Source: Hydractinia symbiolongicarpus (lineage: Eukaryota; Cnidaria; Hydrozoa; Anthoathecata; Hydractiniidae). From it: a DNA stretch of 64,000 bases. Below the pieces are notes generated by a model, which saw nothing but the letters and a program-made list of their open reading frames with translations, did no database searches and had not been told where the DNA came from. The position numbers were made by a program, and so were the translations under genes. The stretch spans positions 11,780,001 through 11,844,000 of the forward strand of contig NC_079876.1 of the NCBI RefSeq assembly GCF_029227915.1. Reading direction: 5' to 3'. Below are positions 21,906-30,912 of the stretch, one piece after another. Numbering within the stretch: the first letter of the stretch is position 1; every line of letters begins with the position of its first letter.

Positions 21906-24300
21906 TTACATGCAATCGTAAATGGATGCTCTATTCGCCAACGCAAAGTCATTGAGATTAATATCCCTATCTAGCGTCGATCTAGAACCCCGAGCACATC
22001 GAATTGTCGACCGTACCAACGAGAAGCATATCTTGGTTCTTATAACATTCGTTGCTAAAGATACTTGAATGGACCTTTTTTCAGCAATTATATCGACTAA
22101 ACGTTTAAAGAAGGCTTTGCACTCATCACCCATCGCACCATTTGTCGCGAATACTTCTTATTTACCGTTTCGTTTTTCTGGAATGTTCTGCTTATTTCCA
22201 TATCCCTGTAGCTCTGAGCGTAGGCATTGAATACCCTTCAGTCTAAATATACTCTTTGGTCAGGAATCCAGAAACTGCGTGCACTCACATCCACTCTTGA
22301 TTCATTTCCGTCGTTTGCCATGCGTTGTTGGAACCTTTCGCCATTGATTTGAAGAAGACTCAGCTCTACTCATACATCTTTACATACTTCCTTGAGAAGG
22401 TCTGCAGTTATGTTGAAAATCTTGTTGTGGAAGCGTTGTCAACCAATTTGAGACTCCCGTTCGCATATTAGATTCATTGATTTGTTTCTCCTCGTCTGTC
22501 ATCTCAGCTCGCAATGTTTCAAGATCTTCTTGAAAGCGTCTGCGTTGTTCTGATTGAATTTGTTGCTTGGATTTGTCACCTTCTTCATTGTTCACCAGGA
22601 GAATTTGATTTCTCAGCGAGGCTGTCATTTTCTCGAGTTCTAATACTCGATCGTTGCATTTTTACAAAACACATCAATTCCCAATCCACCAAGCCTCGTG
22701 GGGAGTGCTAAAAGTTTCCTTTCATTATCGTTAACGATGTGACCACCAGTTACCGCAAGGATAAACTTGTGTGCGAATAACTTCATCGACAGGTGTCAGG
22801 AACTCTTCTATTCCAAAGATCGTTCTTAGAAAGTATGTAAATTTGTTCTTGTAGCCATCTGCGTGGTATGCAGCTTGCGGTTGCGTTACTGCTATGTCTG
22901 ACAGTAGATTGATCTCCCTGACCCATTTGGTCACCATAGCTTTTACATACGTCTCTTTGTATTCAACGCTTCCTATTACAGCACCCATGTGTCTTTCACC
23001 CTCAACTGTATTTTAAATGCATGTACCTTCGAACTGCTTTCTGGCTTGTTCAAGTTTGCTTGATTTCACGATCAGCCAAGATTTTAATGGTTGTAGGAAG
23101 TATCCGAAACTGGGACCGATTCGCGTCAGATTGTGCCACCATTTTCGTATTGACTCAAGATTGCCGGATGGGGTGAGGTCATCAGCAAAAGCCATTGTTT
23201 TGTTATGATCTGTACCAATGAGATACATCGGAGAATAGAGAATGGGGTGTAATTCCTATTGCATATATCGCCATACCAACAGGGTCGTCTTGTTTTTTAC
23301 CTTCTTTAGATATGCAATTCAGCACCTCCAATGACGAAGAGTCGTGGTGGTCGCGTGTAGCAATATTTTACAAAAGTCGATATTTCAGGACAGATAATTC
23401 CAATGTTGTGTAGTAATACCGATCTATTCAAGCTGTTAAAAGTATTCGCTGCATCTACAAGTAAAACTGCATCTGAGTTATCATCTTCAAACATCACTTT
23501 CATTGCGTGGATTGCTGCTTCGCTACCTGCTTTTTGTCCACGCATTTGAGATTTAGATGATGCAGCAACAACATCTTGTTTAACAACACTCATAACAATT
23601 TCCCCTGCAACTCGCCTCAAAACTTCTCCAACTCCAAATGGTCTTAGACTTGACAAGACAAGTCTTGAAGCTAACAAAGCTTCCAATGTACCATCATCAA
23701 TTTCTTCAATGCGCATCTTCTTGACTACATTTGCAAATGCAGTTCGAAGATCTTTTCCAACTTTACCATATATTTTGGATGTGAGGATCTTTCTCCAGCA
23801 ATCGGCGTCCATACCAGAAGGTTCTGCACCACCTTTCGTCAATAGTGCAGCTTTTAAAACCATGGCTTCATCTATCACGCCATAGATAACCGGCTCGACC
23901 GTTTTCGTTGTCCTTGCATTATCGCGTCTTCGCCAGCCTCTTTTGCTATGGGTTGCTTCATCCGTAGCAGATCGATAGTCTGATTATTTAGTGGCATGTT
24001 GTTCGTTGTCAGTTTAATCGCTCCATTCACGTTACCTTTCTGCATTAAATCTTCAAACCTCCGAGATATAGTGTTGATGTCGCTTTTTGTATTTTTGCTA
24101 GACATTCTTGACTCTATAGCCGCTGCCTCAGCAAGTAGCTTTAGAAAGTCTCCATTTCGCCAACGAGTTGCTTGGAGCTTGTGGTGGAAGTTGACTAACT
24201 TCGTATTCATGCACCTCGCTTGATTTACGGAAACGTAGATGCTGCAGGACCCCGCGGGCAGACTTGCATCTTTTTCCACACATTTCGCAGTATGATAGCG
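21906..24300 (-). pseudogene. Frameshifted C2H2-reverse transcriptase retroelement
   Basis: Read 5' to 3' on the complement. A C2H2 finger (YCEMCGKRCKSARGVLQH, about 24290-24230) lies in one frame. An RWRNGDFLKLLAEAAAIESR segment follows in another, open to 23875. Next is an RT N-terminal region at 23306-23878 with KGGAEPSGMDADCWRKIL, FGVGEVLRRVAG and VLLVDAANTFNSLNR (motif A Asp). After a break comes MAFADDLTPSGNL (FADD catalytic box, about 23190), then WVREINLLSDIAVTQPQAAY (about 22900) and a C-terminal part at 21906-22133 (MGDECKAFFKRLVDIIAEKR, RTKICFSLVRS). All catalytic motifs can be traced, but at least four frameshifts or stops separate them. The order matches an RT family seen repeatedly in cnidarian genomes; I do not assign its clade. 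Confidence 0.7.
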
Positions 24301-24513
24301 CCTAATCTTCGTTTTCATGACTTTCGTTTTCATCCACATCATTAATATTCCGATTTTCGTTACGTTCATTCTCACAAATTCTTGTTTCCCCCATGATTGT
24401 TTGCTGAAAACTGATTAAATCCAATTCCCCGTTCCCTCTATACGGCTAATTCGCAATGCATTATGGTAGTTGTATTCCGCGAAAACGTAAACAAACCATT
24501 CGTAGTAACAAAA

Positions 24514-25632
24514 ATGGCCGAACAAGTACACTTCATCCTTAATTCTACTCAAAACCAAAGCGATATACAAAATTCTAATCAAGACAACAGTTTTTTTCAA
24601 AACTTGGGCTCTCCTGCAAGCATTGGCTCAAACTTTTCATCAAGTTCAAGCTTTTTATTGCAAGCTAAAAGTAAAGGAGGAGGGATAACTTGCTGTGTAC
24701 CTCTCTGTCAAAACAACTCAAAGAAGAATCCAGACTTATCTTTTTATGTCATTCCTAAAGACTCAGAGCTTCGAAAGAAATGGCTTTTTATGATCAGTAG
24801 AAAGGATTTTGTACCTTCTACATCGCATAGAGTTTGCTCTGTTCATTTCACTGGTGGAAAGAAGACATATATGAACAATGTTCCCACAATAGTCCCAAAA
24901 ACTATCAAACCAACAGCTAGCAAACCAAGAAAAACTCTCAACAGTACAAACTGTAAATTGCAACTATTTTCTCCTGTGAGGGCTACGACAAATGACATTG
25001 CTGCAGAATTATCTGTGGAGGAAGAGTTAAAACAAGAGTTGGAAAAATTGAGAGCCGAAATTAGTTGTATGAGAATTCATGAAAAGGAACTTGATCAAAC
25101 TATTGAAAAACAACAAGCCACTATAAGTGACATAGCATTTTCAATTGACCGGTTTAAACACAATGAAGCACACTTTAAGTTTTATACCGGATTCGAATCT
25201 TATAAATTATTCAAAGCAGTTTTAGAATATTTACAACCAGCTGCAAATAAACTAATATATTGGGGTTCAAATACTAACACTGAAAATACAAAAAATATAA
25301 ACTCTACAAAACGAGGCCGATCACGATCATTGAGCGCAGAAGAAGAATTCTTTATGATACTGGTTCGAATTCGATGTGGACTTTTGTTAGAAGATATGGC
25401 TGTTCGATTTAATATGTCGACAAGTCACATAAGCAGAATATTGATTACATGGACAGATTTTTTACATTCACAATTCCGTATGGCCTCTGATGTAAAGTTT
25501 TTATTTTTATTTAGACATTTTTGTAATATGCTTTTTGGATGTATATTTTTTCTTCTATTTATAATAGATCCAAAATTGGATGATGTTATGCGTTTCTTTC
25601 TTTCTGTGTACCACATATCACATTTATACTGA
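24514..25632 (+). pseudogene. Truncated THAP-DDE transposase (deleted ISL2EU copy)
   Basis: Starts at the MAEQ methionine in an AAAATGG context. It is identical to the intact gene at 28998-30569 through the THAP zinc finger (CCVPLC ... CSVHF ... NNVPTIVP), the coiled coil and the HTH region (SAEEEFFMILVRIRCG) to about 25482. It then runs into antisense nuclease-gene sequence and stops at 25632. The whole DDE core is missing, so it could at most make a DNA-binding THAP fragment. Confidence 0.85.
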
Positions 25633-26696
25633 GTACATGTGGATTTTTCTATGTCTCGAACTTGTTCGGCATTGACATGAATGAAATTGTTTACAAATGA
25701 CTTTTGCTCATCTGATAACTCTGCTATTTCTGGTTCAAAGTCAAGAGCCTGCAAAAATAAATTAACTGTCGGACGTAATTCAACTGTTTCACTGTTTGTC
25801 TGTTCAAAATTAAATTCTTTTATAGATGTGTCATAAAATGATGATGGTTTATAGTCATTTCCTTGTAATAAATATGCCATTGAAGTTCCTTGCCCTATTT
25901 CAAATAAGTCTGTCGCTAATTTTTTGACTTTTTCGGTTGAGGGCTCATGTGCAAACAGTGGTGTAGAACAAAATTTTCTATTTCCTGTGACCAACGGTCT
26001 TTTGCGACTTTCATTTGTGTCTTTCGTAAGGTCTGCTTTCTCGAATGCCATTGCAGAAAATTTTATTGGTGCAGAATTTGCACTTTCTCCAGGTACATGC
26101 CATTTTTGTAACAAATCTGTGCATGTCTTGTCATCAGGGACAATTTTTAAGTCCAACTGTTTGTATTCAACCAATTGAAATAGAACTGCTGCGACATGCT
26201 TACAGCATCCTCCTGCTCCAGCTTTACATAAACATTTCGCATACAAAATATCACCACTTCTTTGACACAGGTGGACATAAACAGAATATTTTTCTCTTTT
26301 CATGGAAGCAGCTACAAAACATTTCACAAGAAAAGTTAATTTTTCAGCCATAACATTACTTTTAACTCTCACTTTCTTCACGTAGCTCTCCTTGAATAGT
26401 TGGTATCCAAGAATTTTATGCTTTGTAGCACCCTTCGGCTTGCTATCACAGCTATTTCCAAGAACTAAATATTGGTGAATTTTCTCCTGGGTGATCGAAG
26501 GCATAGCTGCAAGATCAGTTGACCATTGACTTATATCTTCGTGTGTTCTTTCCTCCACTTCTTCGTCCCTCTCGGCATTTGTTAATTCTTTAAAAACAGG
26601 TCTTGGTACCACACAAGAGCTTTGAGAAAAGCTAGGCCCAAGATCTGTAGAGCTTAAAATTATATCTAAATCTGTATCCTTATTTATTACTTCCAT
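25425..26696 (-). pseudogene. Truncated SWIM/YqaJ nuclease gene (deleted ISL2EU copy)
   Basis: ATG at 26696 by symmetry with the intact gene. It keeps the acidic N-terminus and the SWIM finger (CLCKAGAGGCCKH) and reaches the start of the YqaJ domain (RKKRITSSNFGSI). It is cut after FTSEA near 25483 and finishes in antisense transposase sequence at 25425. All YqaJ catalytic residues except the first helix are gone. Confidence 0.85.
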
Positions 26697-26940
26697 TTCG
26701 ACTTCTTTCACTCCTAAAACCTCACTAACTAACAATATTTAAATGTTTACATCAATAACACGGGTTTTGGATAAGGGAGATAATGATTTTCTTGAGGAGA
26801 TTTGAAAATTATCACAAACAATAACGGCTTTTTGTTATTATCGCCACAATAAAAAGAATGCTGTTATTTATTTACAAACTCTCGCTTCTGGGAGGGAAAA
26901 CTGTAGAATACAACTACCATAATGCATTGCGAATTAGCCG

Positions 26941-26976
26941 TATAGAGGGAACGGGGAATTCCCCGTTCCCTCTATA
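26941..26976. repeat. Perfect palindrome at the head-to-head transposon junction
   Basis: The two terminal repeats meet at GGGGAATTCCCC, centred between 26958 and 26959. Symmetry continues outward for hundreds of bases because the two elements are inverted copies. Confidence 0.97.
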
Positions 26977-27220
26977 CGGCTAATTCGCAATGCATTATGG
27001 TAGTTGTATTCTACAGTTTTCCCTCCCAGAAGCGAGAGTTTGTAAATAAATAACAGCATTCTTTTTATTGTGGCGATAATAACAAAAAGCCGTTATTGTT
27101 TGTGATAATTTTCAAATCTCCTCAAGAAAATCATTATCTCCCTTATCCAAAACCCGTGTTATTGATGTAAACATTTAAATATTGTTAGTTAGTGAGGTTT
27201 TAGGAGTGAAAGAAGTCGAA

Positions 27221-28909
27221 ATGGAAGTAATAAATAAGGATACAGATTTAGATATAATTTTAAGCTCTACAGATCTTGGGCCTAGCTTTTCTCAAAGCTC
27301 TTGTGTGGTACCAAGACCTGTTTTTAAAGAATTAACAAATGCCGAGAGGGACGAAGAAGTGGAGGAAAGAACACACGAAGATATAAGTCAATGGTCAACT
27401 GATCTTGCAGCTATGCCTTCGATCACCCAGGAGAAAATTCACCAATATTTAGTTCTTGGAAATAGCTGTGATAGCAAGCCGAAGGGTGCTACAAAGCATA
27501 AAATTCTTGGATACCAACTATTCAAGGAGAGCTACGTGAAGAAAGTGAGAGTTAAAAGTAATGTTATGGCTGAAAAATTAACTTTTCTTGTGAAATGTTT
27601 TGTAGCTGCTTCCATGAAAAGAGAAAAATATTCTGTTTATGTCCACCTGTGTCAAAGAAGTGGTGATATTTTGTATGCGAAATGTTTATGTAAAGCTGGA
27701 GCAGGAGGATGCTGTAAGCATGTCGCAGCAGTTCTATTTCAATTGGTTGAATACAAACAGTTGGACTTAAAAATTGTCCCTGATGACAAGACATGCACAG
27801 ATTTGTTACAAAAATGGCATGTACCTGGAGAAAGTGCAAATTCTGCACCAATAAAATTTTCTGCAATGGCATTCGAGAAAGCAGACCTTACGAAAGACAC
27901 AAATGAAAGTCGCAAAAGACCGTTGGTCACAGGAAATAGAAAATTTTGTTCTACACCACTGTTTGCACATGAGCCCTCAACCGAAAAAGTCAAAAAATTA
28001 GCGACAGACTTATTTGAAATAGGGCAAGGAACTTCAATGGCATATTTATTACAAGGAAATGACTATAAACCATCATCATTTTATGACACATCTATAAAAG
28101 AATTTAATTTTGAACAGACAAACAGTGAAACAGTTGAATTACGTCCGACAGTTAATTTATTTTTGCAGGCTCTTGACTTTGAACCAGAAATAGCAGAGTT
28201 ATCAGATGAGCAAAAGTCATTTGTAAACAATTTCATTCATGTCAATGCCGAACAAGTTCGAGACATAGAAAAATCCACATGTACTCAGTATAAATGTGAT
28301 ATGTGGTACACAGAAAGAAAGAAACGCATAACATCATCCAATTTTGGATCTATTATAAATAGAAGAAAAAATATACATCCAAAAAGCATATTACAAAAAT
28401 GTCTAAATAAAAATAAAAACTTTACATCAGAGGCCTGCAAATGGGGCTTAGAAAATGAAGTTAATGCTCTAAACTGGTATCAAACCGAGAAAAATATTGA
28501 AGTCGAAAAATGTGGTTTCGTTATTAATCCAAAATGGCCGTGGTTAGGTGCAAGTCCTGATGGCGCAACAACTTTGAATGGGAATGCTCGATTGATTGAG
28601 GTGAAGTGCCCATATTCAAAAAAGGATTGCTCTATTTCTGACGCATGCAAAGATAAAAATTTTTTTTTACAAATATCGAATGGCAAGCCAAAACTCAAAG
28701 AAAGACATAATTATTTTCACCAATGTCAAGGTGTGATGGCAGTAACACAAGTCAATGAAATTGATTTTATTGTTTATACAAAAGTTGACCGACATGTGGA
28801 AACAATAGTTTTTCAAAAGGAAAAATGGAACAGAATTACTTTGCCTGAGCTAACACACTTTTATTTCACTTTCATGCACAGCAACATTACAGAACAACAG
28901 TGTGAGTAA
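27221..28909 (+). CDS. ISL2EU accessory protein: SWIM zinc finger + YqaJ-type nuclease
   Basis: 562 residues from the first ATG at 27221 (the frame is open upstream to 27182 without ATG). The N-terminal ~150 residues are acidic and unrecognised. A SWIM finger lies at about residues 152-168 (YAKCLCKAGAGGCCKHVA, CxC...CxH). A YqaJ/lambda-exonuclease-like domain spans about 365-545: RITSSNFG helix, GLENE, WLGASPDGA with the catalytic Asp, IEVKCP (the ExK pair) and HQCQG. All core residues of the PD-(D/E)xK fold are present. Its expected job is processing DNA ends during transposition, with SWIM binding DNA or partner protein. It is convergent with the transposase gene, with 88 bp between stops. 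Confidence 0.85.
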   Translation: MEVINKDTDLDIILSSTDLGPSFSQSSCVVPRPVFKELTNAERDEEVEERTHEDISQWSTDLAAMPSITQEKIHQYLVLGNSCDSKPKGATKHKILGYQLFKESYVKKVRVKSNVMAEKLTFLVKCFVAASMKREKYSVYVHLCQRSGDILYAKCLCKAGAGGCCKHVAAVLFQLVEYKQLDLKIVPDDKTCTDLLQKWHVPGESANSAPIKFSAMAFEKADLTKDTNESRKRPLVTGNRKFCSTPLFAHEPSTEKVKKLATDLFEIGQGTSMAYLLQGNDYKPSSFYDTSIKEFNFEQTNSETVELRPTVNLFLQALDFEPEIAELSDEQKSFVNNFIHVNAEQVRDIEKSTCTQYKCDMWYTERKKRITSSNFGSIINRRKNIHPKSILQKCLNKNKNFTSEACKWGLENEVNALNWYQTEKNIEVEKCGFVINPKWPWLGASPDGATTLNGNARLIEVKCPYSKKDCSISDACKDKNFFLQISNGKPKLKERHNYFHQCQGVMAVTQVNEIDFIVYTKVDRHVETIVFQKEKWNRITLPELTHFYFTFMHSNITEQQCE

Positions 28910-28997
28910 ATAAAATTGTTTCCTCACAATATTGTTTTGTCTTTATATTTCATGATCTAGTATATATATATATATAGTGTACGAAAGTTTATAATTT

Positions 28998-30569
28998 TTA
29001 GTCATTCGTATTTACATCTGGTACCAACTGTGGTAAAAAATTAACTAAATAACAACAAATAACCCATATCTTATTGAGTTCAGCAGCCATTGATAGTTTG
29101 AAAACTGTTTGTAAAATTCGGTAATTTTTTATACGTTCGATTGCTCGTTCGACATGTACACGTACAGATGCTATTCTTCTAGTTTCGTTTTCCTCTAATA
29201 AACTTAGCTGAGGTTTTCCATCTAAAAATGGTGGAATATTTAATGTTACTCCATCAGGTAAATCTTCCTCGAGCTCAAATCCTCTATCAGCCATCACAGA
29301 ATCCCCAGGCTCTAGCAAATCGTATATACCACTATCTTTTGTTATTCGTTTATCCGAAAAGCGTCCACCATACAAATCAGAGACAAATGTCACTGATCCA
29401 TCAGGAGCTATTCCGACTAATCCTTTTGCTGTATTATGGTGTTTGTAATTTGAAAAGGTACTGGACTGTGTGCGATATGACGTAGGCATTTCCACAAATA
29501 CTTCTGTACAATCTAATATGACACGGGTATTTGGGTAACTTTTTTGAAAACATTTCGGCATTCTATTTTGTACTGTTTCTTTTGAAGCCCATATTGGAAG
29601 CATACGGAATTGTGAATGTAAAAAATCTGTCCATGTAATCAATATTCTGCTTATGTGACTTGTCGACATATTAAATCGAACAGCCATATCTTCTAACAAA
29701 AGTCCACATCGAATTCGAACCAGTATCATAAAGAATTCTTCTTCTGCGCTCAATGATCGTGATCGGCCTCGTTTTGTAGAGTTTATATTTTTTGTATTTT
29801 CAGTGTTAGTATTTGAACCCCAATATATTAGTTTATTTGCAGCTGGTTGTAAATATTCTAAAACTGCTTTGAATAATTTATAAGATTCGAATCCGGTATA
29901 AAACTTAAAGTGTGCTTCATTGTGTTTAAACCGGTCAATTGAAAATGCTATGTCACTTATAGTGGCTTGTTGTTTTTCAATAGTTTGATCAAGTTCCTTT
30001 TCATGAATTCTCATACAACTAATTTCGGCTCTCAATTTTTCCAACTCTTGTTTTAACTCTTCCTCCACAGATAATTCTGCAGCAATGTCATTTGTCGTAG
30101 CCCTCACAGGAGAAAATAGTTGCAATTTACAGTTTGTACTGTTGAGAGTTTTTCTTGGTTTGCTAGCTGTTGGTTTGATAGTTTTTGGGACTATTGTGGG
30201 AACATTGTTCATATATGTCTTCTTTCCACCAGTGAAATGAACAGAGCAAACTCTATGCGATGTAGAAGGTACAAAATCCTTTCTACTGATCATAAAAAGC
30301 CATTTCTTTCGAAGCTCTGAGTCTTTAGGAATGACATAAAAAGATAAGTCTGGATTCTTCTTTGAGTTGTTTTGACAGAGAGGTACACAGCAAGTTATCC
30401 CTCCTCCTTTACTTTTAGCTTGCAATAAAAAGCTTGAACTTGATGAAAAGTTTGAGCCAATGCTTGCAGGAGAGCCCAAGTTTTGAAAAAAACTGTTGTC
30501 TTGATTAGAATTTTGTATATCGCTTTGGTTTTGAGTAGAATTAAGGATGAAGTGTACTTGTTCGGCCAT
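28998..30569 (-). CDS. ISL2EU THAP-domain DDE transposase
   Basis: 523 residues from MAEQ (ATG complement at 30567-30569, strong AAAATGG context). The frame also contains an earlier ATG inside the terminal repeat, which I consider less likely. Order: THAP C2CH finger about 58-120 (CCVPLC, KKW, CSVHF, VPTIVP), coiled coil about 163-203 (EEELKQELEKLRAEIS), helix-turn-helix about 273-310 (LLLEDMAVRFNMSTSHISRI), and DDE_4 catalytic core with ILDCTEVF, VSDLYGGRFSD, VMADRGFELEE and VHVERAIERIKN supplying the acidic triad. No frameshift. It probably binds the 52-bp terminal repeats through THAP and catalyses excision and insertion. Confidence 0.88.
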   Translation of the reverse strand: MAEQVHFILNSTQNQSDIQNSNQDNSFFQNLGSPASIGSNFSSSSSFLLQAKSKGGGITCCVPLCQNNSKKNPDLSFYVIPKDSELRKKWLFMISRKDFVPSTSHRVCSVHFTGGKKTYMNNVPTIVPKTIKPTASKPRKTLNSTNCKLQLFSPVRATTNDIAAELSVEEELKQELEKLRAEISCMRIHEKELDQTIEKQQATISDIAFSIDRFKHNEAHFKFYTGFESYKLFKAVLEYLQPAANKLIYWGSNTNTENTKNINSTKRGRSRSLSAEEEFFMILVRIRCGLLLEDMAVRFNMSTSHISRILITWTDFLHSQFRMLPIWASKETVQNRMPKCFQKSYPNTRVILDCTEVFVEMPTSYRTQSSTFSNYKHHNTAKGLVGIAPDGSVTFVSDLYGGRFSDKRITKDSGIYDLLEPGDSVMADRGFELEEDLPDGVTLNIPPFLDGKPQLSLLEENETRRIASVRVHVERAIERIKNYRILQTVFKLSMAAELNKIWVICCYLVNFLPQLVPDVNTND

Positions 30570-30682
30570 TTTTGTTACTACGAATGGTTTGTTTACGTTT
30601 TCGCGGAATACAACTACCATAATGCATTGCGAATTAGCCGTATAGAGGGAACGGGGAATTACTTCTATCGTCACATTTCTTT

Positions 30683-30704
30683 ATAGATAGATAGATAGAT
30701 AGAT
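30683..30704 (-). repeat. (TCTA)n tail of the LINE
   Basis: Five or so TAGA units on the + strand, next to the 3' end of the LINE, acting as its terminal microsatellite. Confidence 0.8.
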
Positions 30705-30912
30705 TGCTTTATTTATAGTCGATAATGTACAAAAGATTTAAAATATACTAATAAAATATACTAATAAAAAAACTAATAATATATAATAATAAAATACCAT
30801 TTCTCTAGTAGAATCAATCCGGAAGCTTTTTGGCTGAAAAACATGAAAGACTCTACTGGAGAAGATGGTTAGTCTATTAAGACTAATTAAAATCGACTGT
30901 TTAAACGAAAAA

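Larger units (their letters stand above)
24426..26957 (-). mobile_element. ISL2EU-type DNA transposon, internally deleted copy
   Basis: Bounded by the same 52-bp terminal inverted repeat as its neighbour (24426-24477 and 26906-26957), beginning TCCCCGTTCCCTCTATACGG, and flanked on both sides by AT. Read on the complement it equals the 26960-30657 element with 28436-29601 removed (1,166 bp), leaving the 3' end of the nuclease gene and the catalytic half of the transposase missing. Outside the gap the encoded proteins look identical to the full copy, so the event is very young. Confidence 0.88.
26960..30657 (+). mobile_element. Full-length ISL2EU-type DNA transposon
   Basis: A 3,698-bp element with 52-bp near-perfect terminal inverted repeats (26960-27011 and 30606-30657) and AT at both flanks (26958-26959, 30658-30659). 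It has two intact convergent genes: a SWIM/YqaJ nuclease on the + strand and a THAP/DDE transposase on the - strand. A THAP-bearing DDE transposase plus a YqaJ-type nuclease, with 2-bp AT target duplication, is the known signature of ISL2EU (IS4EU) elements. With both genes open, this copy may be autonomous. Confidence 0.88.

Noticed and set aside
24415-24600. Complement frame over the transposon end, and its mirror near 30483-30686
   Set aside because: Antisense of the transposase N-terminus and terminal repeat; duplicated only because the element is.
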